From: Catalimonadaceae bacterium JC749
Lineage (GTDB): Bacteria; Bacteroidota; Bacteroidia; Cytophagales; Cyclobacteriaceae
DNA: 64,000 nt
Direction of reading: 5' to 3'
NCBI GenBank assembly: GCA_021730635.1
Contig: JAJNNC010000001.1
Span: 248,001 to 312,000, forward strand
Shown piece after piece: positions 38,585 to 46,945 of the stretch; the first letter of the stretch is position 1, and every line of letters begins with the position of its first letter. The translations under genes were made by a program, and so were the position numbers. The notes under the pieces were generated by a model. The model saw only the letters and a program-made list of their open reading frames with translations. It was not told the DNA's origin and did not search any database.

Positions 38585-38992
38585 ATGAAAGAACTTACCA
38601 AGGCCGAAGAACAAGTAATGCAGATTCTCTGGCAGATCAGGCGTGGATTTGTCAAGGATATTCTGGATAAAATGCCAGACCCTAAGCCAGCCTATAATAC
38701 CGTTTCAACCATGGTACGTATCCTGGAAAAGAAAGGCTTCGTCGGCTACACTGCCTATGGCAAAACCCACGAATATTATCCCCTGGTCGATAAAAAGGAT
38801 TATAGCCATTATTTTCTCAAAAACTTCATCGGGAGCTATTTTGGGGGCTCTTTTAGCAAACTGGTTTCATTCTTTGCCAAGGAAAATGATATGGACATCC
38901 ATGATTTTGAGCAACTGATGAAATATGTAGAAAAGGATCTGAAAGATGAAGACAGTGAAAAACCTGACAAGCCTCCAAAAGAGCAATCATAA
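38585..38992 (+). CDS. BlaI/MecI-family transcriptional repressor
   Basis: The 135-residue protein is a winged-helix repressor: LTKAEEQVMQILWQI, then the recognition region AYNTVSTMVRILEKKGFVGYTAYGKTHEYYPL and a helical dimerisation tail (FGGSFSKLVSFFAKENDMDIHDFEQLMKYVEKDL). In BlaI/BlaR1 systems the M56 receptor protease causes cleavage of the repressor. The M56 gene is next, after 37 bp. The gene begins 4 bp after the tonB-like stop. It likely controls the operon through the dyads at 37851-37886. Confidence 0.92.
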   Translation: MKELTKAEEQVMQILWQIRRGFVKDILDKMPDPKPAYNTVSTMVRILEKKGFVGYTAYGKTHEYYPLVDKKDYSHYFLKNFIGSYFGGSFSKLVSFFAKENDMDIHDFEQLMKYVEKDLKDEDSEKPDKPPKEQS

Positions 38993-39029
38993 GGGCACTG
39001 CAAAACAGATCTGTCATTTTTCATAAAGA

Positions 39030-40637
39030 ATGAACCCATCCTCATATCTCTCTAACCTGCATGCTATGAATACTCTCTCTATCTATCTCCTGGAATCTAC
39101 TATTTGCCTGGGCGTTTTTTACTTTTTTTACCTGGCTGTGTTGCATGATCAGCCTGCCTACCAGTACAACCGCTTCTATCTGCTGATCACCTCCTGCCTG
39201 TCCTTTATTTTTCCCCTGCTGAATGTTCCGTTGGACATACTAGGGTTAGGAAATACACAAGGCATCACTGCTTCTTATAATGGCTATCTGCTCCTCGATG
39301 CCGTTGAAGCGGGCCAGGCTGGCCAAAAGATTCCTTTCTGGCAAAACGGACTGGCACTGGCAGGAATGATCTATGGGATGGGTCTTTGCCTGACGGCCTT
39401 TTTCTTTTTTAAGCAACTGTACCGTTTGTACCGTATCATACAAAATGGTAAAACCGAATCTACCGGGCAACAAAATTATCGCCTGATTTACACCCATGGA
39501 CAACTGCCGGCTTCTTCTTTCCTTCAATATCTTTTCTGGGATAACACGCATCCTCTGGATTTTCTGGAGCAACAGCAAATTCTGACCCATGAAGAAACGC
39601 ATATACAGCAAAAGCACAGTTATGATATCTTATACCTATCCTTGCTGAAAATCATCTTCTGGTTTCAGCCTCTGGTTTATTTATATGAAAAATCAATACT
39701 GGAAACCCATGAATTTGCGGCAGATGCTGCCGTATTGAAAAGATCGCACCCGAAAGAATATATCCGTCTGCTGACCAAACGTCTGTTCGACGGCATGGAC
39801 ATGTCTTTAATCAACCACTTTTATAAATCTAAAACCTTAAAACGTATCAAAATGATGGAAGCAATTAATAAAAAAACACCCTGGTATAAATTTGTCCTCA
39901 TTGTGCCGGTCATGCTTTCTGTTTTCTTTACTTTTTCCTGCCAGCCAGAGGCAGAGGAAATGAGCCAAGAAGTAATCGCTGAAACCTATGAAGAAGTGCA
40001 GGCGCAGCTCCAGCAAGTTGGAGAAAAGTTACAGACAATTACTCAAAAATATTATCCTAAGAGTAATGAGTTTACTAATGCTGCTAATAAAAGCGGCAAT
40101 GAAATAGCTGCTTTGAAAGCAGCAGGCGCTAACAGTGAAGACCTGAAAAAATACGAAGATCTGCTTGCCCAGAAAGACCAACTTCATGAAAGACTCATGC
40201 ATTTGCCTGATCCGGATGGCGTGTATATGGTCGTAGAAAACCAGCCTGCCCCACAGGGTGGTTATGAAGCCTTTTTTCAACATGTCGCTAAAAATCTGAG
40301 ATATCCTGCCCAAGCCAGAAGAATGGGTATAGAAGGCAAGGTTTTTATTCAGTTTACGGTGAATGAATATGGAGAGCTTACGGATATCAAAGCGTTGAAA
40401 GGCATTGGCGCAGGTTGCGATGAGGAAGCCATGCGGGTGCTGGAGAGTGCTCCGGAATGGCAACCCGGTACTACCGAAGGCAAGCCGGTAAAAGTAAAAA
40501 TGGTATTGCCTATTACTTTCAAACTGGATCATGCAGATGCTTCCAAAAATCAATCATTGAACTCGGACACTGAACATCCTGAGCTATCAGACGGTAAAAC
40601 ACTGAGTGAAATGGTAGTTGTTGCATACGTTAATTAA
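39030..40637 (+). CDS. BlaR1-like M56 metallopeptidase fused to a TonB_C domain
   Basis: The 535-residue protein has N-terminal membrane helices (SIYLLESTICLGVFYFFYLAVL, ITSCLSFIFPLLNVPL, LALAGMIYGMGLCLTAFFFF), then an M56 domain with the zinc motif HEETH (near residue 187), DILYLSLLKIIFWF and EFAADAAVL, and another helix ending in an FSC motif. A helical linker follows, and a TonB_C domain (about 415-510: EGKVFIQFTVNEYGELTD, KGIGAGCDEEAMRVLE). It probably cuts the BlaI repressor upon a cell-envelope signal, while the TonB_C part may contact partners in the periplasm. Start may be the ATG at 39066. Terminator about 60 bp later. Confidence 0.88.
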   Translation: MNPSSYLSNLHAMNTLSIYLLESTICLGVFYFFYLAVLHDQPAYQYNRFYLLITSCLSFIFPLLNVPLDILGLGNTQGITASYNGYLLLDAVEAGQAGQKIPFWQNGLALAGMIYGMGLCLTAFFFFKQLYRLYRIIQNGKTESTGQQNYRLIYTHGQLPASSFLQYLFWDNTHPLDFLEQQQILTHEETHIQQKHSYDILYLSLLKIIFWFQPLVYLYEKSILETHEFAADAAVLKRSHPKEYIRLLTKRLFDGMDMSLINHFYKSKTLKRIKMMEAINKKTPWYKFVLIVPVMLSVFFTFSCQPEAEEMSQEVIAETYEEVQAQLQQVGEKLQTITQKYYPKSNEFTNAANKSGNEIAALKAAGANSEDLKKYEDLLAQKDQLHERLMHLPDPDGVYMVVENQPAPQGGYEAFFQHVAKNLRYPAQARRMGIEGKVFIQFTVNEYGELTDIKALKGIGAGCDEEAMRVLESAPEWQPGTTEGKPVKVKMVLPITFKLDHADASKNQSLNSDTEHPELSDGKTLSEMVVVAYVN

Positions 40638-40698
40638 ACGGTCTGAATATCAGCAGAGGATACATTAATATAGCATTTAACATCTTCTACGACACTAT

Positions 40699-40728
40699 CG
40701 GGTCTGGCTAGTACTGGGCCCGGTTTTT
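40699..40728 (+). terminator. Probable terminator of the tonB-blaI-blaR1-like operon
   Basis: CGGGTC (40699-40704) and GGCCCG (40717-40722) pair with one G-T wobble around a 12-nt loop, and GTTTTT follows. The loop is larger than usual, so this is less certain. Confidence 0.6.
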
Positions 40729-40808
40729 ACGTTTTTAACCACAGCCATCATCATGGGCAACTTCAACAGGCAGTGTGATGACGGTTTCTTCTATTCCTCC
40801 AGGTAAAA

Positions 40809-41561
40809 CTACTCTACGATGCCATACCTTTTGTCGGCCTCTGCCCGCGACATCGCATTGAAGTGCCACCATTCGCTGGTAATAGGCGTAAAACCCGCTT
40901 TGGTCATGACCTCCCGCAGCAACTGCCGGTTAGCTACCTGCTCCTGCGTAAGCTGACCCGCTGCCAATAATGCCTCTTCCCGAACAGGATAGGCCAACAC
41001 TCCAAAATAGTCGAAATCCGTACCCATATCCAGCGGCTTGCCATCTGGTCCGGCAATGGTCAGATCTACTGCTGCTCCGTAGTTATGAATAGAGCCCTCC
41101 TGTGGATCGGCCACATACTTGGTCTTTTCAGCATCCGGATAATCCAGCGTATCCCACAGAATTTGTTGTACACGACGCGGGCGGGTGGCATCAAAAATAT
41201 ATAAGGTATAATCAGGGTGGGTTTCCTGGAGATATGCATTAGCTTTGGCCAACATATGGGCCGGTTCAGCCTGCAAAAACGCCTTATCAAAATCACCATA
41301 CACATCTACCCCTACAAAATTGTTGTTGGTACTATACCGTAAATCCACCAGAATGGTGGAGTCCAGTTGCTGTATATTGACCAGCCCTTCATGGATCAGG
41401 TTTTGCTCTAAGGAACTCATCGTCTCTTCCCTCTTATTTTCATATATGTGTGGTTGTGCAATGGTGTCAGCACCCTCTGATATTGTCCCCTGCTTGTCGG
41501 CACCGCAAGACCCTACAAGGACAAACAAGCTCAACCCAAATAATTTTTGCCATATCACCAT
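40809..41561 (-). CDS. D-alanyl-D-alanine dipeptidase, VanX family (M15D lipoprotein)
   Basis: The 250-residue protein has a lipoprotein signal (LFVLVGSC, Cys19), and the peptidase M15D features: ILVDLRYSTNNNFVG, YIFDATRPRRVQQILWD with the conserved arginine, SIHNYGAAVDLTI with the zinc-binding His and Asp, and SEWWHF with the catalytic Glu and third zinc ligand. VanX-type enzymes cut D-Ala-D-Ala; a host lipoprotein form most likely recycles dipeptide released from cell wall. It is divergent from the DUF1611/epimerase genes and close to the NagZ fusion, which supports a murein role. VanX resistance clusters carry vanA and vanH, which are absent. Confidence 0.9.
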   Translation of the reverse strand: MVIWQKLFGLSLFVLVGSCGADKQGTISEGADTIAQPHIYENKREETMSSLEQNLIHEGLVNIQQLDSTILVDLRYSTNNNFVGVDVYGDFDKAFLQAEPAHMLAKANAYLQETHPDYTLYIFDATRPRRVQQILWDTLDYPDAEKTKYVADPQEGSIHNYGAAVDLTIAGPDGKPLDMGTDFDYFGVLAYPVREEALLAAGQLTQEQVANRQLLREVMTKAGFTPITSEWWHFNAMSRAEADKRYGIVE

Positions 41562-41730
41562 GACTATTTCCTTTTAATTTTGAGAAAGAGGCAAAGAAAA
41601 GCAAATTTGTAACAAGACAAAAGATATGAACGATCCCATATCAACCTTAGCTCATAACTTCAAACTCAAAACTCAAACCCTTTTTTTATCAACAATAATT
41701 ATTTATCTATGCCCTTTCTATCATAAGCCT

Positions 41731-42807
41731 ATGGACGGAAATGCTATTGTTATTACCCACGGACTGTTAAAAACCAAAACGGCCAAAACAGCCCATGGCC
41801 TTATTCGAGACACCTCCCGTTACCACATTGTAGGAGTCATAGATGCCGTATCTGTCGGAAAAGATGCCGGAGAAGAATTAGACGGGAAGAAAAGAAATAT
41901 TCCTATTTATGCTTCCCTGGAAGATTATATAGAAAACGCTGCTGAAAAAGCACAATACTGCCTAGTGGGTGTGGCTGGTAAAGGAGGTCGTATCCCCGAA
42001 GGCATGTTGGAGATCATAGAAAAAGCCATCCTTTCGGGTATGCACATCGTGAATGGCTTGCACGAATTCATGAGTGATATTCCTCCCATCAAAGCCCTGG
42101 CAGATATTCAGGGAGTAAACATCATAGATATTCGCAAGCCCAAACCTAAAGATCAGCTAAGTTTCTGGTCAGGTCGCATCAAGGAAGTATCCAGCCTGAA
42201 ACTAGCGGTATTGGGTACGGATTGTAACCTGGGAAAACGGACGACAGCCCGTTTGTTGTTACATACTTTGCGGGAAGCTGGCATCGCCACGGAAATGATC
42301 TATACTGGCCAAACAGGCTGGATGCAGGGCAATCGGTTCGGGTTTATTTTTGACTCCACCTTCAACGACTTTATTTCCGGTGAAATAGAAGATGCTATCC
42401 TCCGTTGTTATGAAGAAGCCAGACCGGATGTAATTCTGCTGGAAGGACAAAGCTCCCTGCGTAATCCCAGTGGTCCGGGAGGTGCCGAATTTCTGGTATC
42501 GGGCGAAGCCAGGCATGTCATTTTACAACATGCGCCCGGTAGGAAATATTTTGGAGGTTATGAAAAAGAAAAGCTGGAAATTCCTTCTCTGGAAAGCGAA
42601 ATCGCGCTGATTCGTATGTATGGCTCAGAAGTGATTGCTATTACCTTAAATGCGGAAAATTTAAGTCCGGAAGAAGCCGCTGACTATCAGGAAAAATACC
42701 AAAAGGCATATGGAATCCCGGTCATACTCCCGCTGGAGGAGGGACTGGAAGCTATCATTCCCCCTATTCGTAAGATACTACCCCACCATGAAAATAAAAG
42801 AAATTAA
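41731..42807 (+). CDS. DUF1611 protein, candidate DgcN-like acyltransferase
   Basis: The protein has an N-terminal Rossmann-like domain (HIVGVIDAVSVGKDAGEEL, YCLVGVAGKGGRIPEGML) and a C-terminal P-loop domain (LAVLGTDCNLGKRTTARLLL, IYTGQTGWMQG, VILLEGQSSLRNP). DUF1611 proteins encoded next to dipeptide-epimerase-like enolases were described, as I recall, as DgcN, which N-acetylates D-glutamate for the racemase DgcA. That exact gene pair is present here. The frame is open to 41626, but the ATG at 41731 (MDGNAIVITHGLL) fits the family start, giving 358 residues. It overlaps the next gene by 20 bp. Confidence 0.75.
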   Translation: MDGNAIVITHGLLKTKTAKTAHGLIRDTSRYHIVGVIDAVSVGKDAGEELDGKKRNIPIYASLEDYIENAAEKAQYCLVGVAGKGGRIPEGMLEIIEKAILSGMHIVNGLHEFMSDIPPIKALADIQGVNIIDIRKPKPKDQLSFWSGRIKEVSSLKLAVLGTDCNLGKRTTARLLLHTLREAGIATEMIYTGQTGWMQGNRFGFIFDSTFNDFISGEIEDAILRCYEEARPDVILLEGQSSLRNPSGPGGAEFLVSGEARHVILQHAPGRKYFGGYEKEKLEIPSLESEIALIRMYGSEVIAITLNAENLSPEEAADYQEKYQKAYGIPVILPLEEGLEAIIPPIRKILPHHENKRN

Positions 42808-43855
42808 AGTCTGGAAGGAGAACCTGCAACTTACCCGACCCTACACCATCGCTTACAAAACGGTGACCGCCGTCGACAACTGTATTGTAGAAATCACTAC
42901 GGATACTGGATTGTACGGCTTGGGAGCTTGCAATCCCAGTAAGCAGGTAGTCGGTAAAGACGTGGACGATACCCTGGCTGTTTTGACGGAAGAAAACCTC
43001 AGCTGGCTTTACGGACGCGATATACGGGAAGTTTTTCAGCTCTGTCATGAAATCAGGCAGCAGTTTAGTGAAGAGCCGGGTGCCTGCGCTGCGCTGGATA
43101 TTGCCTTGCATGACCTGCTGGCGAAGCAGCTGGAGATTCCGCTCGTAAAATTTTTAGGGCAGAAACATCATGCCTTGCCTACCTCTATCACCATCGGCAT
43201 TAAAGACCCGGAAGCTACCCTGGAAGAAGCAAGGGAGTATGTAGGCCGGGGATTTAAAGTGATTAAAGTCAAATTGGGAAGATCGCTGTCTGAAGATGTG
43301 GAACGCCTGAAAAAACTGAAAGAGGTTTTCAAAAAAGACATTATTATCCGGGTAGATGCCAACCAGGGATATTCCCGGCTGCAACTGGAAGATTTTTACC
43401 ACACCACCCTTTCCATGGATCTGGAGCTGATAGAGCAACCCCTGGTAGCCAATGCCATTGAAGACTATAAAAAACTACCCGGTGCTGTAAAAAAACTGGT
43501 GGCCATCGACGAATCCATGATTAGTCCGCAAGATGCCTTTCTGCTAGCTTCCAAGCCTGCTGCCAGTTCCATTTTTAATATCAAACTCATGAAATGTGGC
43601 GGTATTCAGGCTGCTAAAGAAATAGCGGTGATCGCCAAAAATGCTAATATCGAGCTAATGTGGGGGTGCAACGATGAAAGTGTGGTGAGCATTGCTGCTG
43701 CCTTGCATGCTGCTTTTTCCTGCCTCCATACTCGCTATATAGATTTAGATGGTAGCTTTGATCTGGCGAAAGATGTGGCGACCGGGGGCTTCCAGCTAAA
43801 AGACGGCATGATGTCTGTACTAGATAAGCCCGGATTAGGCGTAGAGAAAATATAA
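42788..43855 (+). CDS. Dipeptide epimerase / N-acetyl-D-Glu racemase-like enolase
   Basis: This enolase-superfamily protein has an N-terminal capping domain (LTRPYTIAYKTVTAVDNCIVEI) and a barrel with the acid/base lysines in KVIKVKLG and NIKLMKCGG, and the metal ligands in IIRVDANQG, ELIEQPL and VAIDESM. These match the L-Ala-D/L-Glu epimerase subgroup and the DgcA racemases. It either epimerises L-Ala-D-Glu from murein or racemises N-acetyl-D-Glu; the adjacent DUF1611 gene favours the second, the murein neighbours allow both. The frame is open to 42710, but ATG 42788 (MKIKEIKVW) is the family start, overlapping the upstream gene by 20 bp (355 residues). Confidence 0.82.
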   Translation: MKIKEIKVWKENLQLTRPYTIAYKTVTAVDNCIVEITTDTGLYGLGACNPSKQVVGKDVDDTLAVLTEENLSWLYGRDIREVFQLCHEIRQQFSEEPGACAALDIALHDLLAKQLEIPLVKFLGQKHHALPTSITIGIKDPEATLEEAREYVGRGFKVIKVKLGRSLSEDVERLKKLKEVFKKDIIIRVDANQGYSRLQLEDFYHTTLSMDLELIEQPLVANAIEDYKKLPGAVKKLVAIDESMISPQDAFLLASKPAASSIFNIKLMKCGGIQAAKEIAVIAKNANIELMWGCNDESVVSIAAALHAAFSCLHTRYIDLDGSFDLAKDVATGGFQLKDGMMSVLDKPGLGVEKI

Positions 43856-43920
43856 AATAGCCTGATCCAATAAGCGTTTATCATTGTGTTTTTGAAAGAA
43901 AGATGTTTACGTAAATCCCC

Positions 43921-46896
43921 ATGAACTTATTATTTCGTTTTTACCTCACCCTCTTTTCATTTTCTATTGTGGTGGGAACCCTACAGGCACAGGAAATCAG
44001 TCCTGCAGCGCCTCCTTTTCTGATTTATGAAAACAGTGCCTGGGTAGACTCTGTGTTCAATACCCTCAGTCAGGACGAGCGGATCGCGCAGCTGATCGTA
44101 GTCGCCGCTTACTCTAACCGTGGGCCGGAACATAAGCAAGAGATCATGAAACTGATCGAAGAGCAAAAGATCGGAGGTCTGATTTTCTTCCAGGGTGGCC
44201 CTGGCCGGCAGGCTAAGCTAACCAACGACTATCAGAAAGCCTCCAAAGTACCCTTACTCATTGCGATGGATGCCGAATGGGGGTTAGGAATGCGTCTGGA
44301 CAGTACCATCAGCTATCCTTATCAAATGACTTTAGGCGCCATTCAGGATAACAACCTGCTCTATCAGATGGGTGCTGAAGTAGCCCGGCATATGCAGCGG
44401 GCAGGCGTCCATGTCAACTTTGCGCCCGTGGTGGATGTCAACAACAACCCCAAGAACCCGGTCATTAATTTTCGCTCTTTTGGAGAAGATAAATACAATG
44501 TAGCGCAAAAAGGTATCGCCTATATGAAAGGGATGCAGGACAATGGTATCCTGGCTACCGCCAAACATTTTCCCGGCCATGGCGATACAGGTACCGACTC
44601 CCACCTGGCACTCCCCCAGATCAACCATTCCAGAGAGCGACTCGACACGCTGGAATTGTACCCTTTCCGGGAAATGATACAGGCCGGTATTGGGGGTGTG
44701 ATGGTAGCGCACCTGAATATTCCTGCCCTGGATGCTACCCGGTCGTTGCCCTCTACCCTATCCAAACCCATTATCACTGATTTACTCAAGAATGAGCTGG
44801 GTTTTGGAGGGCTCATTGTCACCGATGCGATGAATATGAAAGGGGTGACCGGCAGTAATCCGCCGGGGGTGGTGGATAAGGATGCGATTCTGGCAGGAAA
44901 CGATATGCTGGAATTTACAGAAGATGTTCCCCGGGCCATTGCCGAAATCAGGAAGGCTGTGAACCAGGGACTGATTACCCAGGAAGACATTGACCAGCGC
45001 TGCCGCAAGATGCTGGCTACCAAACAATGGGTAGGCCTGCATCAGTTTGAGCCACTGGTGGTTCGGAATATAGGTAAAGAACTCAATACGCCTACCGGTG
45101 AGCTGCTAAACCGTAAGCTGATGGAAGCGGCCATTACCGTATTGCGCAATGAAAATAACATGATGCCGATCTGGCGCCTGGATACCCTGAACATAGCCTC
45201 TGTTTCTTTTGGTGCCGACAAAGTAACGCCTTTCCAGAAGATGCTGGGTTTATACACAGGCGTCAAGCACTTTACCCTTCCCAACAATGCTTCCCAGGCA
45301 CAGGTAGACCAGGTGAAAGCGCAGCTTAAGGATTATGGACTGATCATTGCCGGTATACACGATGAAAGCAAATACCCCCGTAACAAATGGAGCCTTTCCA
45401 CGCCTGCACAACAACTGGTGAGTGAACTGGCTGCCATGGAGCATACGGTCATGGCTGTCTTCAAAAACCCTTATGTGCTGACAAATCTTAAAAATATTGA
45501 GCAAGCCGATGGCCTTTTGCTCACATACCAGGATAATGACAACGCTGAAGAACTGGCGGCACAGCTGATCTTTGGCGGTATCAGTGCCAGCGGACGTTTG
45601 CCGGTGAGTGTAGGCAGTAAATTCGCCGCCGGAGAGGGTGTGGAAGTGAAAGGCCATATCCGCTTTAATTATACGCTGCCTGAAGACGCCGGCATGAACT
45701 CTGATATTTTATACAGCCGGATCGATTCTCTGGTCTACGAAGCCATACACAAAAAAGCCATTCCTGGCTGTGAAATACTGGTAGCCAAAGACAAGAAGGT
45801 AGTGATGTATAAGGCCTACGGACTGCATGAATACAGTGATACGCTTCAGGTAGACCGTACCGACCTGTATGATCTGGCTTCCATTACCAAAATTTCTACC
45901 GGCCTGCCCGCTTTGATGAAACTCTACGATGAAGGAAAGTTTAATCCGAACGCTACGCTGGCTGATTATCTGCCAAAGTTTAAAAGATCGAATAAGGCGG
46001 ACATCTCCCTGCGGGATATTCTGGCACATCAGGGGCGGTTAACGCCCTGGATTCCTTTCTGGAAAAACACCTTACGAAAGAATGGAAGCTACAAATGGTT
46101 TACGATCAAAGCAGACTCTTCCAAACGCTTTCCGATCAAGCTGACGGACAACATGTACCTTCACCACAAGTATCCAGATAAAATTGTAAAAGCCATCCGG
46201 AAATCGCCCTTACTGGAAGAAAAGAAATATGTGTATTCCGACTTTTTCTTTTATCTGGCGCCCCGTGTGGTGGAAAGCATCACCGGAGAAGATTTTTACA
46301 CCTATATCCAGGAGAACTTTTATGCCCCTTTAGGAGCCTCCACGATTACCTATAATCCATTTAAAAAATTTCCGGAAAATAGCATTGTGCCTACCGAACA
46401 CGATTACCTCTTCCGCCACCAGCCTATTCATGGCCGTGTACACGATGAAGGGGCTGTAATGCTGGGCGGTATTTCCGGCCATGCCGGTTTGTTTGCCAAT
46501 GCCAATGATCTGGCCAAGCTGATGCAAATGTATCTGGATAAGGGTTCTTATGGTGGACAACAATATATTCAGCCCTCTACGCTGGAAGAATTTACCCGCA
46601 CTCAGTTTCCGGAAAACGACAACCGCCGGGGTCTGGGCTTTGATAAGCCCAATCTGGTATACAAAGGAGAAAATAACAATACCGCCCGGGATGCCAGTCC
46701 GGTTAGTTTTGGGCACACCGGCTTCACTGGCACCTTTGCCTGGATGGACCCAGCCCATAATTTACTTTACATATTTCTTTCTAACCGGGTAGTACCCAGC
46801 CGGGAAAATACCCGTTTGTATCAGCTGAATACCCGCACCAAAATACAGCAGGTACTGTATGACGCCATGATACAGGAAGCCCTTCTGATCAAATAA
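43921..46896 (+). CDS. NagZ-type beta-N-acetylhexosaminidase fused to a beta-lactamase-like serine hydrolase
   Basis: The 991-residue protein has a signal peptide (LTLFSFSIVVGTLQAQE), then a GH3 barrel with the NagZ active-site loop KHFPGHGDTGTDSH near residue 214-228 and LIVTDAMNMKGV, a GH3 C-terminal domain (about 380-570), and a class C beta-lactamase/DD-peptidase-like domain (about 590-980). The last has the SxxK motif SITK with Ser near 654, and HTGFTGT in place of KTG. The first half would release N-acetylglucosamine from muropeptides; the second may act on D-Ala-containing peptides. Both would work outside the cytoplasm. It ends with a terminator. Confidence 0.92.
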   Translation: MNLLFRFYLTLFSFSIVVGTLQAQEISPAAPPFLIYENSAWVDSVFNTLSQDERIAQLIVVAAYSNRGPEHKQEIMKLIEEQKIGGLIFFQGGPGRQAKLTNDYQKASKVPLLIAMDAEWGLGMRLDSTISYPYQMTLGAIQDNNLLYQMGAEVARHMQRAGVHVNFAPVVDVNNNPKNPVINFRSFGEDKYNVAQKGIAYMKGMQDNGILATAKHFPGHGDTGTDSHLALPQINHSRERLDTLELYPFREMIQAGIGGVMVAHLNIPALDATRSLPSTLSKPIITDLLKNELGFGGLIVTDAMNMKGVTGSNPPGVVDKDAILAGNDMLEFTEDVPRAIAEIRKAVNQGLITQEDIDQRCRKMLATKQWVGLHQFEPLVVRNIGKELNTPTGELLNRKLMEAAITVLRNENNMMPIWRLDTLNIASVSFGADKVTPFQKMLGLYTGVKHFTLPNNASQAQVDQVKAQLKDYGLIIAGIHDESKYPRNKWSLSTPAQQLVSELAAMEHTVMAVFKNPYVLTNLKNIEQADGLLLTYQDNDNAEELAAQLIFGGISASGRLPVSVGSKFAAGEGVEVKGHIRFNYTLPEDAGMNSDILYSRIDSLVYEAIHKKAIPGCEILVAKDKKVVMYKAYGLHEYSDTLQVDRTDLYDLASITKISTGLPALMKLYDEGKFNPNATLADYLPKFKRSNKADISLRDILAHQGRLTPWIPFWKNTLRKNGSYKWFTIKADSSKRFPIKLTDNMYLHHKYPDKIVKAIRKSPLLEEKKYVYSDFFFYLAPRVVESITGEDFYTYIQENFYAPLGASTITYNPFKKFPENSIVPTEHDYLFRHQPIHGRVHDEGAVMLGGISGHAGLFANANDLAKLMQMYLDKGSYGGQQYIQPSTLEEFTRTQFPENDNRRGLGFDKPNLVYKGENNNTARDASPVSFGHTGFTGTFAWMDPAHNLLYIFLSNRVVPSRENTRLYQLNTRTKIQQVLYDAMIQEALLIK

Positions 46897-46900
46897 AAAA

Positions 46901-46931
46901 AGCGGACATACTATCCGCTCCTTTTTTTTTA
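46901..46931. terminator. Bidirectional terminator between the NagZ fusion and aconitase
   Basis: AGCGGA (46901-46906) and TCCGCT (46914-46919) form a stem with a 7-nt loop. A long T-run follows on the plus strand, and seven A precede it, so the minus strand is also followed by T. Both convergent genes end beside it. Confidence 0.88.
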
Positions 46932-46945
46932 AACAGGTCATTCTA

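Noticed and set aside
40809-41561. Possible vancomycin-resistance gene (VanX)
   Set aside because: No vanA, vanH or VanR/VanS genes are nearby, the protein is a lipoprotein, and the neighbours are murein-recycling genes; a housekeeping role is more likely.
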